From assembly GCA_023423605.1 (NCBI GenBank), contig JAFAFF010000058.1:1-5206 (forward strand): a DNA stretch of 5,206 nucleotides, given 5' to 3'. Made by a program: the position numbers and the translations under genes. Below, one piece after another: positions 1 through 5,206 of this stretch. The notes beneath the pieces were generated by a model that did not search any database, was not told the origin of the DNA, and saw only the letters and a program-made list of their open reading frames with translations. Numbering within the stretch: position 1 is the stretch's first letter; each line of letters starts with the position of its first letter. Source of the stretch: Pseudomonadota bacterium. GTDB taxonomy: Bacteria > Pseudomonadota > Gammaproteobacteria > Xanthomonadales > Xanthomonadaceae.

Positions 1-713
1 GGCACGCCGGCCAGTTCCAGCACCTTGGCGACGTGGGCCTGGTAGGCCTTCAGTTTGTCGGCCTTGCCGGCTTCGGTATAGAACGTCTTGTCCGGCAGGC
101 CCAGGCCGCCCTGGCTGGCGTAGGCCATGTTCATCGCCGAGTTCTTGAAATCGGCTTCGGCACCGAAGCCGAACAGCACGTTCTCGCCCTTGGCAGCTCT
201 GTCGCGCAGGTAGGCTGCGATGGCATCCTTGTCGTTCAGGCCATCGATGGCGGCCAGATCGGCCTTCAGCGGCTCGATGCCCTGGGCATTGATCTTCGCC
301 TCATCCATGCCGGTCGCCCACAGGTCGCCGACCACCTTCTCGATGTGGTTCGGATTCTTGACCTGCGCCACCTGCTCTGCGAGCTGGTGCTGCACTGCCA
401 CCGAACGCTCGTCGAGAATGGTGAAGGCGCCCCAGCTGGTGCGGTCGGCCGGAATCTCGTTGGCGGCCAGCCACTTGCCGTTGACGTAGTCGCCGAAGGC
501 GCTGCAGGCGTCCAGGTTGCTGTCCAGGTCGCTGGCCTGGAAGGCGTTGTAGGCAGGAAGTCGCGCCTGGTCCAGCGTGTAGCTGGTTTCTTCGCTGGTG
601 GTGCCCGGGGCCGCGGCGGTGTCTTCGGCGGCCGTGCTTTCGTTCTTGCCACAGCCGGAGAGAACGGCGGAAACGGCCAGGGTCAGCAGGATGATCTTGG
701 GAGTACGGGTCAC
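1..713 (-). CDS. M13-family zinc metallopeptidase (neprilysin/PepO-like) lipoprotein, N-terminal part, runs off the left edge
   Basis: The visible 237 codons match the N-terminal domain of M13 (neprilysin/endothelin-converting enzyme) peptidases, which cleave oligopeptides with a Zn-dependent HExxH site. That site and the second zinc ligand lie beyond the window, so catalysis cannot be checked. Residues 1-21 form a lipoprotein signal: a basic start (TRTPK), a hydrophobic stretch (IILLTLAVSAV) and lipobox LSGC with Cys21. A low-complexity linker rich in Ala/Thr/Glu follows (about 24-45). The family signature then begins: DLDSNLDACSAFGDYVNGKW (62-81), NEIPADRTSWGAF (85-97), and later QGGLGLPDKTFY (201-212), the equivalent of the conserved 'GLGLPDRDYY' stretch. 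The GTG start at 711-713 is chosen because AGGAGG lies 9 bases upstream and the signal peptide begins at once. Full M13 proteins are near 700 residues, so about a third is present. It lies downstream of the receptor gene on the same strand but behind a terminator. Family assignment is strong; pepO would be a reasonable name, but paralogues are common. Confidence 0.93.
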   Translation of the reverse strand, partial: MTRTPKIILLTLAVSAVLSGCGKNESTAAEDTAAAPGTTSEETSYTLDQARLPAYNAFQASDLDSNLDACSAFGDYVNGKWLAANEIPADRTSWGAFTILDERSVAVQHQLAEQVAQVKNPNHIEKVVGDLWATGMDEAKINAQGIEPLKADLAAIDGLNDKDAIAAYLRDRAAKGENVLFGFGAEADFKNSAMNMAYASQGGLGLPDKTFYTEAGKADKLKAYQAHVAKVLELAGV

Positions 714-722
714 TTGTTCTGG

Positions 723-728
723 CCTCCT
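723..728 (-). promoter_or_regulatory. Ribosome binding site of the M13 peptidase gene
   Basis: The minus strand reads AGGAGG, a full anti-Shine-Dalgarno match, with 9 bases before the GTG at 713-711. This site decides the non-ATG start: no ATG in the same frame lies near it, and the lipoprotein signal follows directly. Confidence 0.8.
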
Positions 729-774
729 GGCCGCGTGGTGTCTCTGGGAATGGCCCGCAGGGGCCCTGATGCGG

Positions 775-801
775 ACGATACGCCTCCGCCCGGACCTGCA
801 A
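775..801 (-). promoter_or_regulatory. Weak candidate promoter for the M13 peptidase gene
   Basis: On the minus strand a TTGCAG hexamer (801-796) precedes TATCGT (780-775). The 15-base spacer is shorter than the ideal 17; reading the -35 as CTTGCA gives 16. The -10-like element sits about 61 bases upstream of the GTG start and downstream of the receptor terminator, where an independent promoter for the peptidase would be expected. The match is modest and could be chance. Confidence 0.3.
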
Positions 802-854
802 GGGTGTCGAAGGTCATGCCGCCGCGCAAGCATGGACGGATGGGCAGGGTCGGC

Positions 855-894
855 AAAACGACAACGGGCCCGGCGGTGGCCGGGCCCGTTGTCG
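855..894 (-). terminator. Rho-independent terminator of the TonB-dependent receptor gene
   Basis: Bases 859-874 and 879-894 form a perfect 16-bp inverted repeat with a 4-base loop; the core arm is GACAACGGGCCCGG. On the minus strand the right arm is followed by TTTT (858-855). The hairpin begins 22 bases after the receptor stop codon. The T-run is short, but the very stable GC-rich stem is typical of terminators in GC-rich genomes. On the plus strand no T-run follows, so the signal is directional. It should uncouple the receptor from the peptidase downstream. Confidence 0.87.
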
Positions 895-916
895 CCGACA
901 TCCGTGCCTGCGGCGA

Positions 917-3901
917 TCAGAACTTGTAGGAGGCTCCCATGTAGAAGTACCGGCCCACGTTGTCGTACAGCGCCGAGCCGACGTCCGAACCGAAGTAGTT
1001 GCGCGGCGGATCCTTGTCGAAGGCGTTGTCGATGCCGAGGTACACGTCGATCCTGTCACCCGGGAACGTGTAGCCCAGCTGGAAGTTGTGGTACGTGTAT
1101 GAACCATTGCGGATCGGGCTGGCCGAACCCGGGTTGCTGCTGTAGCTGGACGGGGTCACACGCAGGTTGCCGTCCACATACGTCATGTCCCACGACGCAC
1201 GCCACTGGCCCAGTGAATACTTGGTCTGCAGGCCGGCGCGCCAGCGCGGATCGGTCACGTAGGTCACGTATTCGTTGTATTCCTCCGGGAAGTCCTGGAA
1301 GGTCCATTCGCGTGACTGGATCAGCCGGGTGCCGACGAAGCGGACCACGGCGTCACCTTCGGCCATGCGCCAGCGATAATCCATTTCCAGGTCCACACCG
1401 ATACGGCGGGAACGTGCCAGGTTCTCGTTGAGCGCCGTCCAGCGGACGATGGAATGTTCGGGGAAGAACCGGCCCTGGGCGTCGGTAAAGCCGCCCAGCG
1501 GGGCGCGGGTGATCGCGCCGCAGAAAGCATTGCCGATACCGGAAGGTGAATCCACGCAGCGGGTGGCGTTCGTCTGCCCGGTGACGGCACCGATGGCATC
1601 TTCCAGGTTGATGTTCCAGTAATCCACCGACATGCCGAAGCCTGGCAGGAAATCAGGCTGCCAGACGAAACCGTAGGTGAAGCTGCGTGCACGTTCCGGC
1701 TTGAGATCCGGATTGCCACCGCTCACGCCCGGGCGATTGGCGCTGTAGGTGTCGATCCAGCCTACCGGCACGCCAAGTGCGGAACAGTTGGCTTCGCGCA
1801 GCGCCGGATCCTTCGCGGTGGATGGACGGTTGGTGTTGGTCACCAGGTAATTGCAGGGGTCTGCGATGGTGGCGAAGTTCTCGCTCTGCGGGTTGTACAG
1901 TTCGCCGATGCTGGGCGCTCGCACGGCCTGCGACAGGGTACCGCGCACGCGCAGTGACGGGATGACCGTCCAGTCCAGGCCCACCTTCCAGGTGGTCGCC
2001 TCGCCGATGCTGCTGTAATCCGAATAGCGACCGGCAGCATCCATGGTCAGCGAATAGATGCCTGGAATGTCAGCCAGCAATGGAATGGAGGTCTCAACGA
2101 ACGCTTCCTTCACGTCGTACTTGCCCATCCGGTTGGGAATGGCGTTGAGGAAGGTCAGGCCCTGGGCAGCCAGCGGATCGGTGATCTCGCGGCTTTTCTC
2201 CTCGCGGTATTCGACACCACCGGCGATGCCGACATCGCCGGCCGGCAGGCTGAACAACGCACCATTGGCGACCGAGGCGCTGAATACCGTCTGCTGGATG
2301 CGCGAGAAGTTGAATGAATCGACGTTCATCCAGTCCTGTGCCTCCTGGCTGATGTTGCCGTTGCCCAGCACGCTGAACGGCACGCAGCCCTGGCGACCGA
2401 ATTCGGAATAGACGCGGCCGGTGTGCGGGTTCACGGCGTTAGGGTTCAGCGTGGTGCGGCAGGCCACGTTGCCGGTGGCAGGATCAATGACCGCATCCAG
2501 GCCCGCCTGCCAACGCTCGTTGATACGGTTGTTGAGGTTCCAGCGCTTGACTTCGCTCTGGCCCCAGTTGCCGTAGGCATCATAGGTCCAGTTTTCGCTG
2601 AGGTTGCCCTCAATGCCGAACACGATGCGCTGGGTATTGCGCTCCACGTGCTCGCCGCGCTGGCCCGCATCGACGTTGAAGCGGTTCAGGGTCAACGAGG
2701 TGGCGCCGTTGGCGTCCATCAGCGCACGCAGTTCGGGGCTGACATAGGCGTTGTCGCGCTGGACACGGATCGTGGTGTCGAAGGAAGGCTGGCCCAGGAA
2801 GTCGGATTCGGTTTCGGTGTACTTGCCTTCGAAATACAGACGATGATCGTCGTTCAGATCGAAGTTGACCACGGTGTTGACACTCTTGCGGTCAAACCCG
2901 GGTTGCAGGTCGGCGACCGCGTTGAGATCGGCGAAGTCGCAGTTCGTGCACGAGGTGTTGCTGACCATGATGCCGTCGTAACGCTGCTTGCGGAACGATC
3001 CGTCCGGATTGAACTGGTAGCGGTTGCCCCAGGTCGCCGGATTGCGGAAGTCGAAGCTGCCCAGCGTGAACGTGCCACCGTAGGAGATCGAATGGTTGCC
3101 ACCCGGGCCGCTCAGCACTGTCTGCGGGTTGCTCTCGCTTGGCGGCTTGGTCGGGTCGTAGGCAGGATTCGGAACGGATACCAGATATTCGGTGCCGATG
3201 GCACGGTCGGTGCGGATGAAGCGATCCTGCTTGCTGTACTCCAGCGCGATGGCCGCGTTGCCGCGCCCGTCGGCGAAGTCGGTGCCGGTCGAGAAGCTTA
3301 CGAAGGAACGGCTGAATCCACCTTCGTCGGCCATGCCGGTCTGGCCGCGCAGTTCTGCGCCGTCGAACGACTTCTTCATGATGAAGTTGACCACGCCGGC
3401 CACCGCATCGGCGCCGTAGACCGCTGACGCGCCGCCGGTGATCACCTCCACGCGCTCGATCCATTCCACCGGGATGGTGTTGACGTCCACCGAGGTGGAG
3501 CCGGAAGTGGCGCCGACGTGGCGGCGGCCGTTGACCAGAACCAGGGTGCGCGAGGTACCCATGCCCCGCAGGTCCATCAGACCGACGCCGGCGGTGCCGA
3601 TGAAACGCGTGGAGTTGCCCAGCGTGTAGCTGGGAGTCAGCGCCGGCAGGCGGGTCATCAGGTCGCCGATATTGGTCGCGCCGGTGGCGCGGATTTCTTC
3701 GGCGGTGATGGCGGTGACCGGCGAGGGGGTCACGAAGCCGGTGCGCGCGATGCGCGAGCCGGTCACGCTCACCTTGTCCAGGGTTGTCGGATCGGTGTTT
3801 GCCTGCTGGGCAAAGGCAGCGGTGGTGCTGGTGGTCAACAGTCCTGCCAGCAGGGCATGCGTCAGCAGATTGCGGGCGGGTGCGGTGCGGTTAGTGATCA
3901 T
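917..3901 (-). CDS. TonB-dependent outer-membrane receptor, complete (994 aa)
   Basis: A TonB-dependent receptor: a 22-strand outer-membrane barrel with a plug, importing a ligand using ExbB-ExbD-TonB energy. Residues 1-31 are a Sec signal peptide (TNRTAPAR, hydrophobic core, AFA before QQ). A TonB-box-like segment is LDKVSVTGSRI (41-51). The plug spans about 59-177: PVTAITAEEIRATG, IGDLMTRLPALT, LVLVNGRRHVG, then VEVITGGASAVYGADAVAGV, a hallmark of this class. Barrel signatures include GGVEYREE (561-568), SQAVRAPSIGELYNP (657-671), GNPDLKPERARSFTYG (729-744) and GIDNAFDKDPP (956-966). The protein ends in Phe (ASYKF), as expected for BAM-assembled barrels. Eight cysteines fall in four close pairs (318/321, 481/506, 683/706, 782/794), likely loop disulfides. 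The ATG is supported by AGGGGA (3915-3910) 8 bases upstream and by the signal peptide. No frameshift is seen. Nothing in the sequence fixes the substrate: siderophore, peptide, sugar or other are all possible. Confidence 0.96.
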   Translation of the reverse strand: MITNRTAPARNLLTHALLAGLLTTSTTAAFAQQANTDPTTLDKVSVTGSRIARTGFVTPSPVTAITAEEIRATGATNIGDLMTRLPALTPSYTLGNSTRFIGTAGVGLMDLRGMGTSRTLVLVNGRRHVGATSGSTSVDVNTIPVEWIERVEVITGGASAVYGADAVAGVVNFIMKKSFDGAELRGQTGMADEGGFSRSFVSFSTGTDFADGRGNAAIALEYSKQDRFIRTDRAIGTEYLVSVPNPAYDPTKPPSESNPQTVLSGPGGNHSISYGGTFTLGSFDFRNPATWGNRYQFNPDGSFRKQRYDGIMVSNTSCTNCDFADLNAVADLQPGFDRKSVNTVVNFDLNDDHRLYFEGKYTETESDFLGQPSFDTTIRVQRDNAYVSPELRALMDANGATSLTLNRFNVDAGQRGEHVERNTQRIVFGIEGNLSENWTYDAYGNWGQSEVKRWNLNNRINERWQAGLDAVIDPATGNVACRTTLNPNAVNPHTGRVYSEFGRQGCVPFSVLGNGNISQEAQDWMNVDSFNFSRIQQTVFSASVANGALFSLPAGDVGIAGGVEYREEKSREITDPLAAQGLTFLNAIPNRMGKYDVKEAFVETSIPLLADIPGIYSLTMDAAGRYSDYSSIGEATTWKVGLDWTVIPSLRVRGTLSQAVRAPSIGELYNPQSENFATIADPCNYLVTNTNRPSTAKDPALREANCSALGVPVGWIDTYSANRPGVSGGNPDLKPERARSFTYGFVWQPDFLPGFGMSVDYWNINLEDAIGAVTGQTNATRCVDSPSGIGNAFCGAITRAPLGGFTDAQGRFFPEHSIVRWTALNENLARSRRIGVDLEMDYRWRMAEGDAVVRFVGTRLIQSREWTFQDFPEEYNEYVTYVTDPRWRAGLQTKYSLGQWRASWDMTYVDGNLRVTPSSYSSNPGSASPIRNGSYTYHNFQLGYTFPGDRIDVYLGIDNAFDKDPPRNYFGSDVGSALYDNVGRYFYMGASYKF

Positions 3902-3993
3902 CGTGTGGATCCCCTGGAGCGGCCCCGGTCAGAGGGCTTTGGTGTTTTGTTTGGGTTCAGACAACGTGGTGTCCAAACCGAACCTAACACGAC

Positions 3994-4023
3994 ATTAACG
4001 ATTTGCGAACGAAATATTTCCAA
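3994..4023 (-). promoter_or_regulatory. Candidate promoter of the TonB-dependent receptor gene
   Basis: On the minus strand TTGGAA (4023-4018) and GTTAAT (3999-3994) each match sigma-70 hexamers at four of six positions, with an 18-base spacer. They lie in the AT-rich block and predict a leader of roughly 85 bases before the ATG. A perfect 10-base palindrome, GAAATATTTC (4011-4020), overlaps the -35 and the spacer, where a repressor could block polymerase. Other AT-rich hexamers nearby, such as TTGATA, lack a good partner. The exact promoter is uncertain. Confidence 0.4.
4011..4020. promoter_or_regulatory. Palindrome GAAATATTTC, possible operator
   Basis: A perfect 10-base self-complementary sequence within the AT-rich block upstream of the receptor. 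A second dyad, CAAAT-ATT-ATTTG, lies at 4053-4065. AT-rich DNA produces such palindromes by chance, and neither matches a Fur box well, so a regulatory role is only a possibility. Confidence 0.25.
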
Positions 4024-4169
4024 TAAGTGAGACGTTTTTGTCCATTTTTTATCAAATATTATTTGCAATCAGGAGCTTGGAAGGCTGCGATGGCGTGCCG
4101 TGAGAGGTGTCCACTTCAGGTGAAAGGCCTCCCGTGCTGCATGGCAGCGTGCCCATTGCGACGCGAGCC

Positions 4170-4200
4170 TTCCGATCGATCCAGAGCCGCCTTGTATGAT
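4170..4200 (+). promoter_or_regulatory. Candidate promoter of the Mrp/ApbC gene
   Basis: TATGAT (4195-4200) is a five-of-six match to the -10 consensus, preceded by TTG, and lies 38 bases upstream of the GTG start. No good -35 is present at the right distance; the nearest is TTCCGA (4170-4175) with a 19-base spacer. The -10 is therefore better supported than the whole promoter. Confidence 0.45.
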
Positions 4201-4227
4201 GATCCCCTCAACCCCACACCGTTTTCC

Positions 4228-4231
4228 GGAG
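4228..4231 (+). promoter_or_regulatory. Ribosome binding site of the Mrp/ApbC gene
   Basis: GGAG lies 7 bases upstream of the GTG at 4239-4241. It decides the non-ATG start. An in-frame TGA at 4200-4202 shows that the reading frame cannot extend further upstream than this small interval. Confidence 0.65.
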
Positions 4232-4238
4232 CATCACC

Positions 4239-5102
4239 GTGAACAACCCGCAACGCCGCCCACATGCCAGCCAGGTCCAGAAGGGGCTGTCGCCGCATGC
4301 GCGGATACGCAATGTGGTCGCGGTCGGGTCCGGCAAGGGGGGCGTCGGCAAGAGCACCACTTCGGTGAACCTGGCGGTGGCGTTGCAGCAGTTGGGCGCC
4401 CGCGTAGGCGTGCTTGACGCCGACATCTACGGGCCCTCGGTGCCGGCGATGCTGGGCCTTTCCGGCCGTCCGGAAAGCCCGGACAACAAGAGCATCGAAC
4501 CGCCGCGTGCATTCGGCGTGGACACCATGTCGATCGGCTACCTGATAGAAGACGAGACACCGATGATCTGGCGTGGCCCGATGGCCACTTCGGCGATGAC
4601 CCAGCTGTTCAACGACACCTTGTGGGGCGACCTGGACGTGCTGCTGATCGACCTGCCGCCAGGCACCGGCGACATCCAGCTGACCCTTACCCAGAAGATT
4701 CCGCTGGCCGGGGCGGTGATCGTCACCACGCCGCAGGACATCGCCACGCTGGATGCCAGGAAGGCGCTGAAGATGTTCGAGAAGGTGGAGGTGCCGGTAC
4801 TGGGCATCGTGGAGAACATGGCCGTGCACACCTGCAGCAATTGTGGCCATGTCGAGCACCTGTTCGGACAGGGGGGCGGCGAAAGGATGGCCGAACGCTA
4901 CGACGTGCCGCTGCTGGGCTCGCTGCCGTTGCAGATCGAGATCCGCGAACAGGGCGACGCAGGCACGCCGATCACCGCCGCGCAGCCGGATTCGGCCGCG
5001 GCACAGGCGTATCGGCAGGCGGCGCAGCGGTTGCTGGAAGAATTGGGCAGGCGTCCGCGCGCTGCCATTCCGATCCTGTCGACGCTGGTGCAGGGTTCTT
5101 GA
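4239..5102 (+). CDS. apbC: Mrp/ApbC/NBP35-family Fe-S cluster carrier P-loop ATPase, complete (287 aa)
   Basis: A cytoplasmic MinD/SIMIBI-class ATPase of the Mrp/ApbC family, which binds a labile [4Fe-4S] cluster and passes it to apo-proteins in an ATP-dependent way. The deviant Walker A, GSGKGGVGKSTT (30-41), has both the signature Lys33 and P-loop Lys38. LDADIYGPSVPAMLG (59-73) forms the switch I region, and IDLPPGTGD (137-145) is the Walker B/switch II segment typical of Mrp. The cluster ligands Cys199 and Cys202 lie in HTCSNCGH (197-204), through which the homodimer is expected to share the cluster. The tail (about 252-287) is helical, then RRPRAAIPIL. Enterobacterial Mrp is about 370 residues with an N-terminal MIP18 (DUF59) domain; this protein begins about 25 residues before the P-loop, so that domain is absent. 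GTG start supported by GGAG; an in-frame stop at 4200-4202 excludes a longer form. It is transcribed away from the receptor and is probably unrelated to it. Family certain; client proteins unknown. Confidence 0.95.
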   Translation: MNNPQRRPHASQVQKGLSPHARIRNVVAVGSGKGGVGKSTTSVNLAVALQQLGARVGVLDADIYGPSVPAMLGLSGRPESPDNKSIEPPRAFGVDTMSIGYLIEDETPMIWRGPMATSAMTQLFNDTLWGDLDVLLIDLPPGTGDIQLTLTQKIPLAGAVIVTTPQDIATLDARKALKMFEKVEVPVLGIVENMAVHTCSNCGHVEHLFGQGGGERMAERYDVPLLGSLPLQIEIREQGDAGTPITAAQPDSAAAQAYRQAAQRLLEELGRRPRAAIPILSTLVQGS

Positions 5103-5116
5103 CGCAGGGCCTGGTC

Positions 5117-5189
5117 GGCTTGTGTCATCGCTTCAGCGGGGCAGAGCCCCGCTCTATCTGGCTCGTGTGATCGCGGCCGCGGGGCAGGG
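5117..5189. repeat. Imperfect direct repeat, two 30-base copies at period 43
   Basis: Bases 5117-5146 and 5160-5189 align without gaps at 24 of 30 positions. Shared blocks include GGCT, GTGT, ATCGC and GCGGGGCAG. The first copy carries one arm of a perfect hairpin (5135-5153); the second copy has kept only the left arm. No third copy lies upstream, where the coding sequence ends; the window stops soon after the second. It may be a decayed pair of extragenic elements or a local duplication. Confidence 0.55.
5135..5153. repeat. Perfect 8-bp hairpin downstream of apbC
   Basis: AGCGGGGC (5135-5142), loop AGA, GCCCCGCT (5146-5153). It starts 33 bases after the stop codon. No T-run follows on the plus strand and none on the minus strand, so it is not a standard intrinsic terminator, although it may stabilise the 3' end or slow polymerase. 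From memory, GGGGCAGAGCCCC-type hairpins recur between genes in Stenotrophomonas and Xanthomonas genomes, which fits a REP-like extragenic element. That recurrence was not checked here. Confidence 0.6.
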
Positions 5190-5206
5190 ACCAGCGTTAC
5201 GCGCGG

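Larger units (their letters stand above)
3902..4238. other. Divergent intergenic region between the receptor and the Mrp/ApbC gene
   Basis: This 337-base stretch holds no convincing gene. From the receptor side it contains the receptor ribosome binding site and leader (3902-about 3990), then an AT-rich block (4001-4070, 19 G/C in 70 bases). A normal-GC segment (4071-4190) follows, in which I see only short hairpin-like matches such as GCTGC-ATG-GCAGC (4136-4148). The -10-like element and ribosome binding site of the plus-strand gene complete it. A 71-codon plus-strand open frame (4027-4242) lacks coding character. Confidence 0.8.

Noticed and set aside
766..772. The palindromic GGGCCC-containing sequence near 760-772 as a second terminator
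   Set aside because: The arms are only about five bases with essentially no loop and no T-run on either strand.
33..929. A 298-codon open frame on the plus strand across the peptidase start and the spacer
   Set aside because: It is antisense to a clear lipoprotein and M13 N-terminal domain, runs through the terminator hairpin, and has no recognisable domain; GC-rich antisense frames stay open easily.
2936..2950. The receptor CTNC motif as an iron-sulfur or thioredoxin-like site
   Set aside because: It lies in the barrel region of an outer-membrane protein, without the fold or partner residues of either; a disulfide is the simpler reading.
2423..3427. A 334-codon plus-strand open frame inside the receptor gene
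   Set aside because: It mirrors the codon bias of the receptor on the opposite strand. Its protein is Val/Gly/Ala/Arg-rich without motifs, while the receptor frame has clear family signatures throughout.
4050..4070. Possible Fur box in the AT-rich block
   Set aside because: Aligned to the 19-base Fur consensus I count only about 10 matches, which AT-rich DNA easily gives by chance; iron regulation of the receptor cannot be claimed from this.
4200..4238. A lost N-terminal MIP18 domain of ApbC through a recent frameshift
   Set aside because: The in-frame stop at 4200-4202, a ribosome binding site and a -10 element right before the GTG show a normal gene start, and upstream DNA shows no MIP18-like coding remnants.
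4027..4242. A 71-codon plus-strand open frame in the divergent intergenic region
   Set aside because: Crosses the AT-rich promoter block and the apbC -10, has no ribosome binding site I can see, and has no coding character.
4116..4859. A 247-codon minus-strand open frame over apbC
   Set aside because: Antisense to a protein with intact Walker A, switch II and CxxC motifs; its own translation is rich in His/Arg/Gln with no domain.
5173..5180. The 8-base palindrome GCGGCCGC
   Set aside because: Short GC palindromes are frequent at this base composition, and nothing around it suggests a role.

Overview
The window looks like ordinary chromosome from a GC-rich gammaproteobacterium, most likely of the Xanthomonadaceae (Stenotrophomonas/Xanthomonas type). 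This placement rests on three things: strong G/C third-position codon use, a large TonB-dependent receptor of the style abundant in that group, and a short Mrp/ApbC protein without the N-terminal MIP18 domain. It comes from protein and codon character only; no database search was possible.

Layout from left to right. Bases 1-713 (minus) hold the N-terminal 237 codons of an M13-family (neprilysin/PepO-like) zinc metallopeptidase made as a lipoprotein; its catalytic half lies beyond the left edge. Bases 714-916 are a spacer holding a ribosome binding site, a weak candidate promoter for the peptidase, and a strong hairpin plus T-run that terminates the upstream receptor transcript. Bases 917-3901 (minus) encode a complete 994-residue TonB-dependent outer-membrane receptor. 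Bases 3902-4238 are a divergent intergenic region with a markedly AT-rich block (about 27% G+C over 4001-4070) that probably carries the receptor promoter, plus a -10-like element for the gene on the other side. Bases 4239-5102 (plus) encode a complete Mrp/ApbC/NBP35-type P-loop ATPase. Bases 5103-5206 are a gene-free tail with a perfect 8-bp hairpin inside a degenerate 30-bp direct repeat of period 43.

The genes do not form one pathway. The receptor and peptidase share a strand but are separated by a terminator, so they are probably separate transcription units. Both act in the cell envelope: the receptor takes up an unidentified ligand through the outer membrane using TonB energy, and the peptidase probably cleaves peptides at a membrane surface facing the periplasm or exterior. 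The ATPase is a cytoplasmic Fe-S cluster carrier or assembly factor and is transcribed divergently. I see no undescribed system here. The points most worth a second look are the AT-rich regulatory block, the four cysteine pairs of the receptor, the minimal form of the Mrp protein, and the direct repeat downstream of it.
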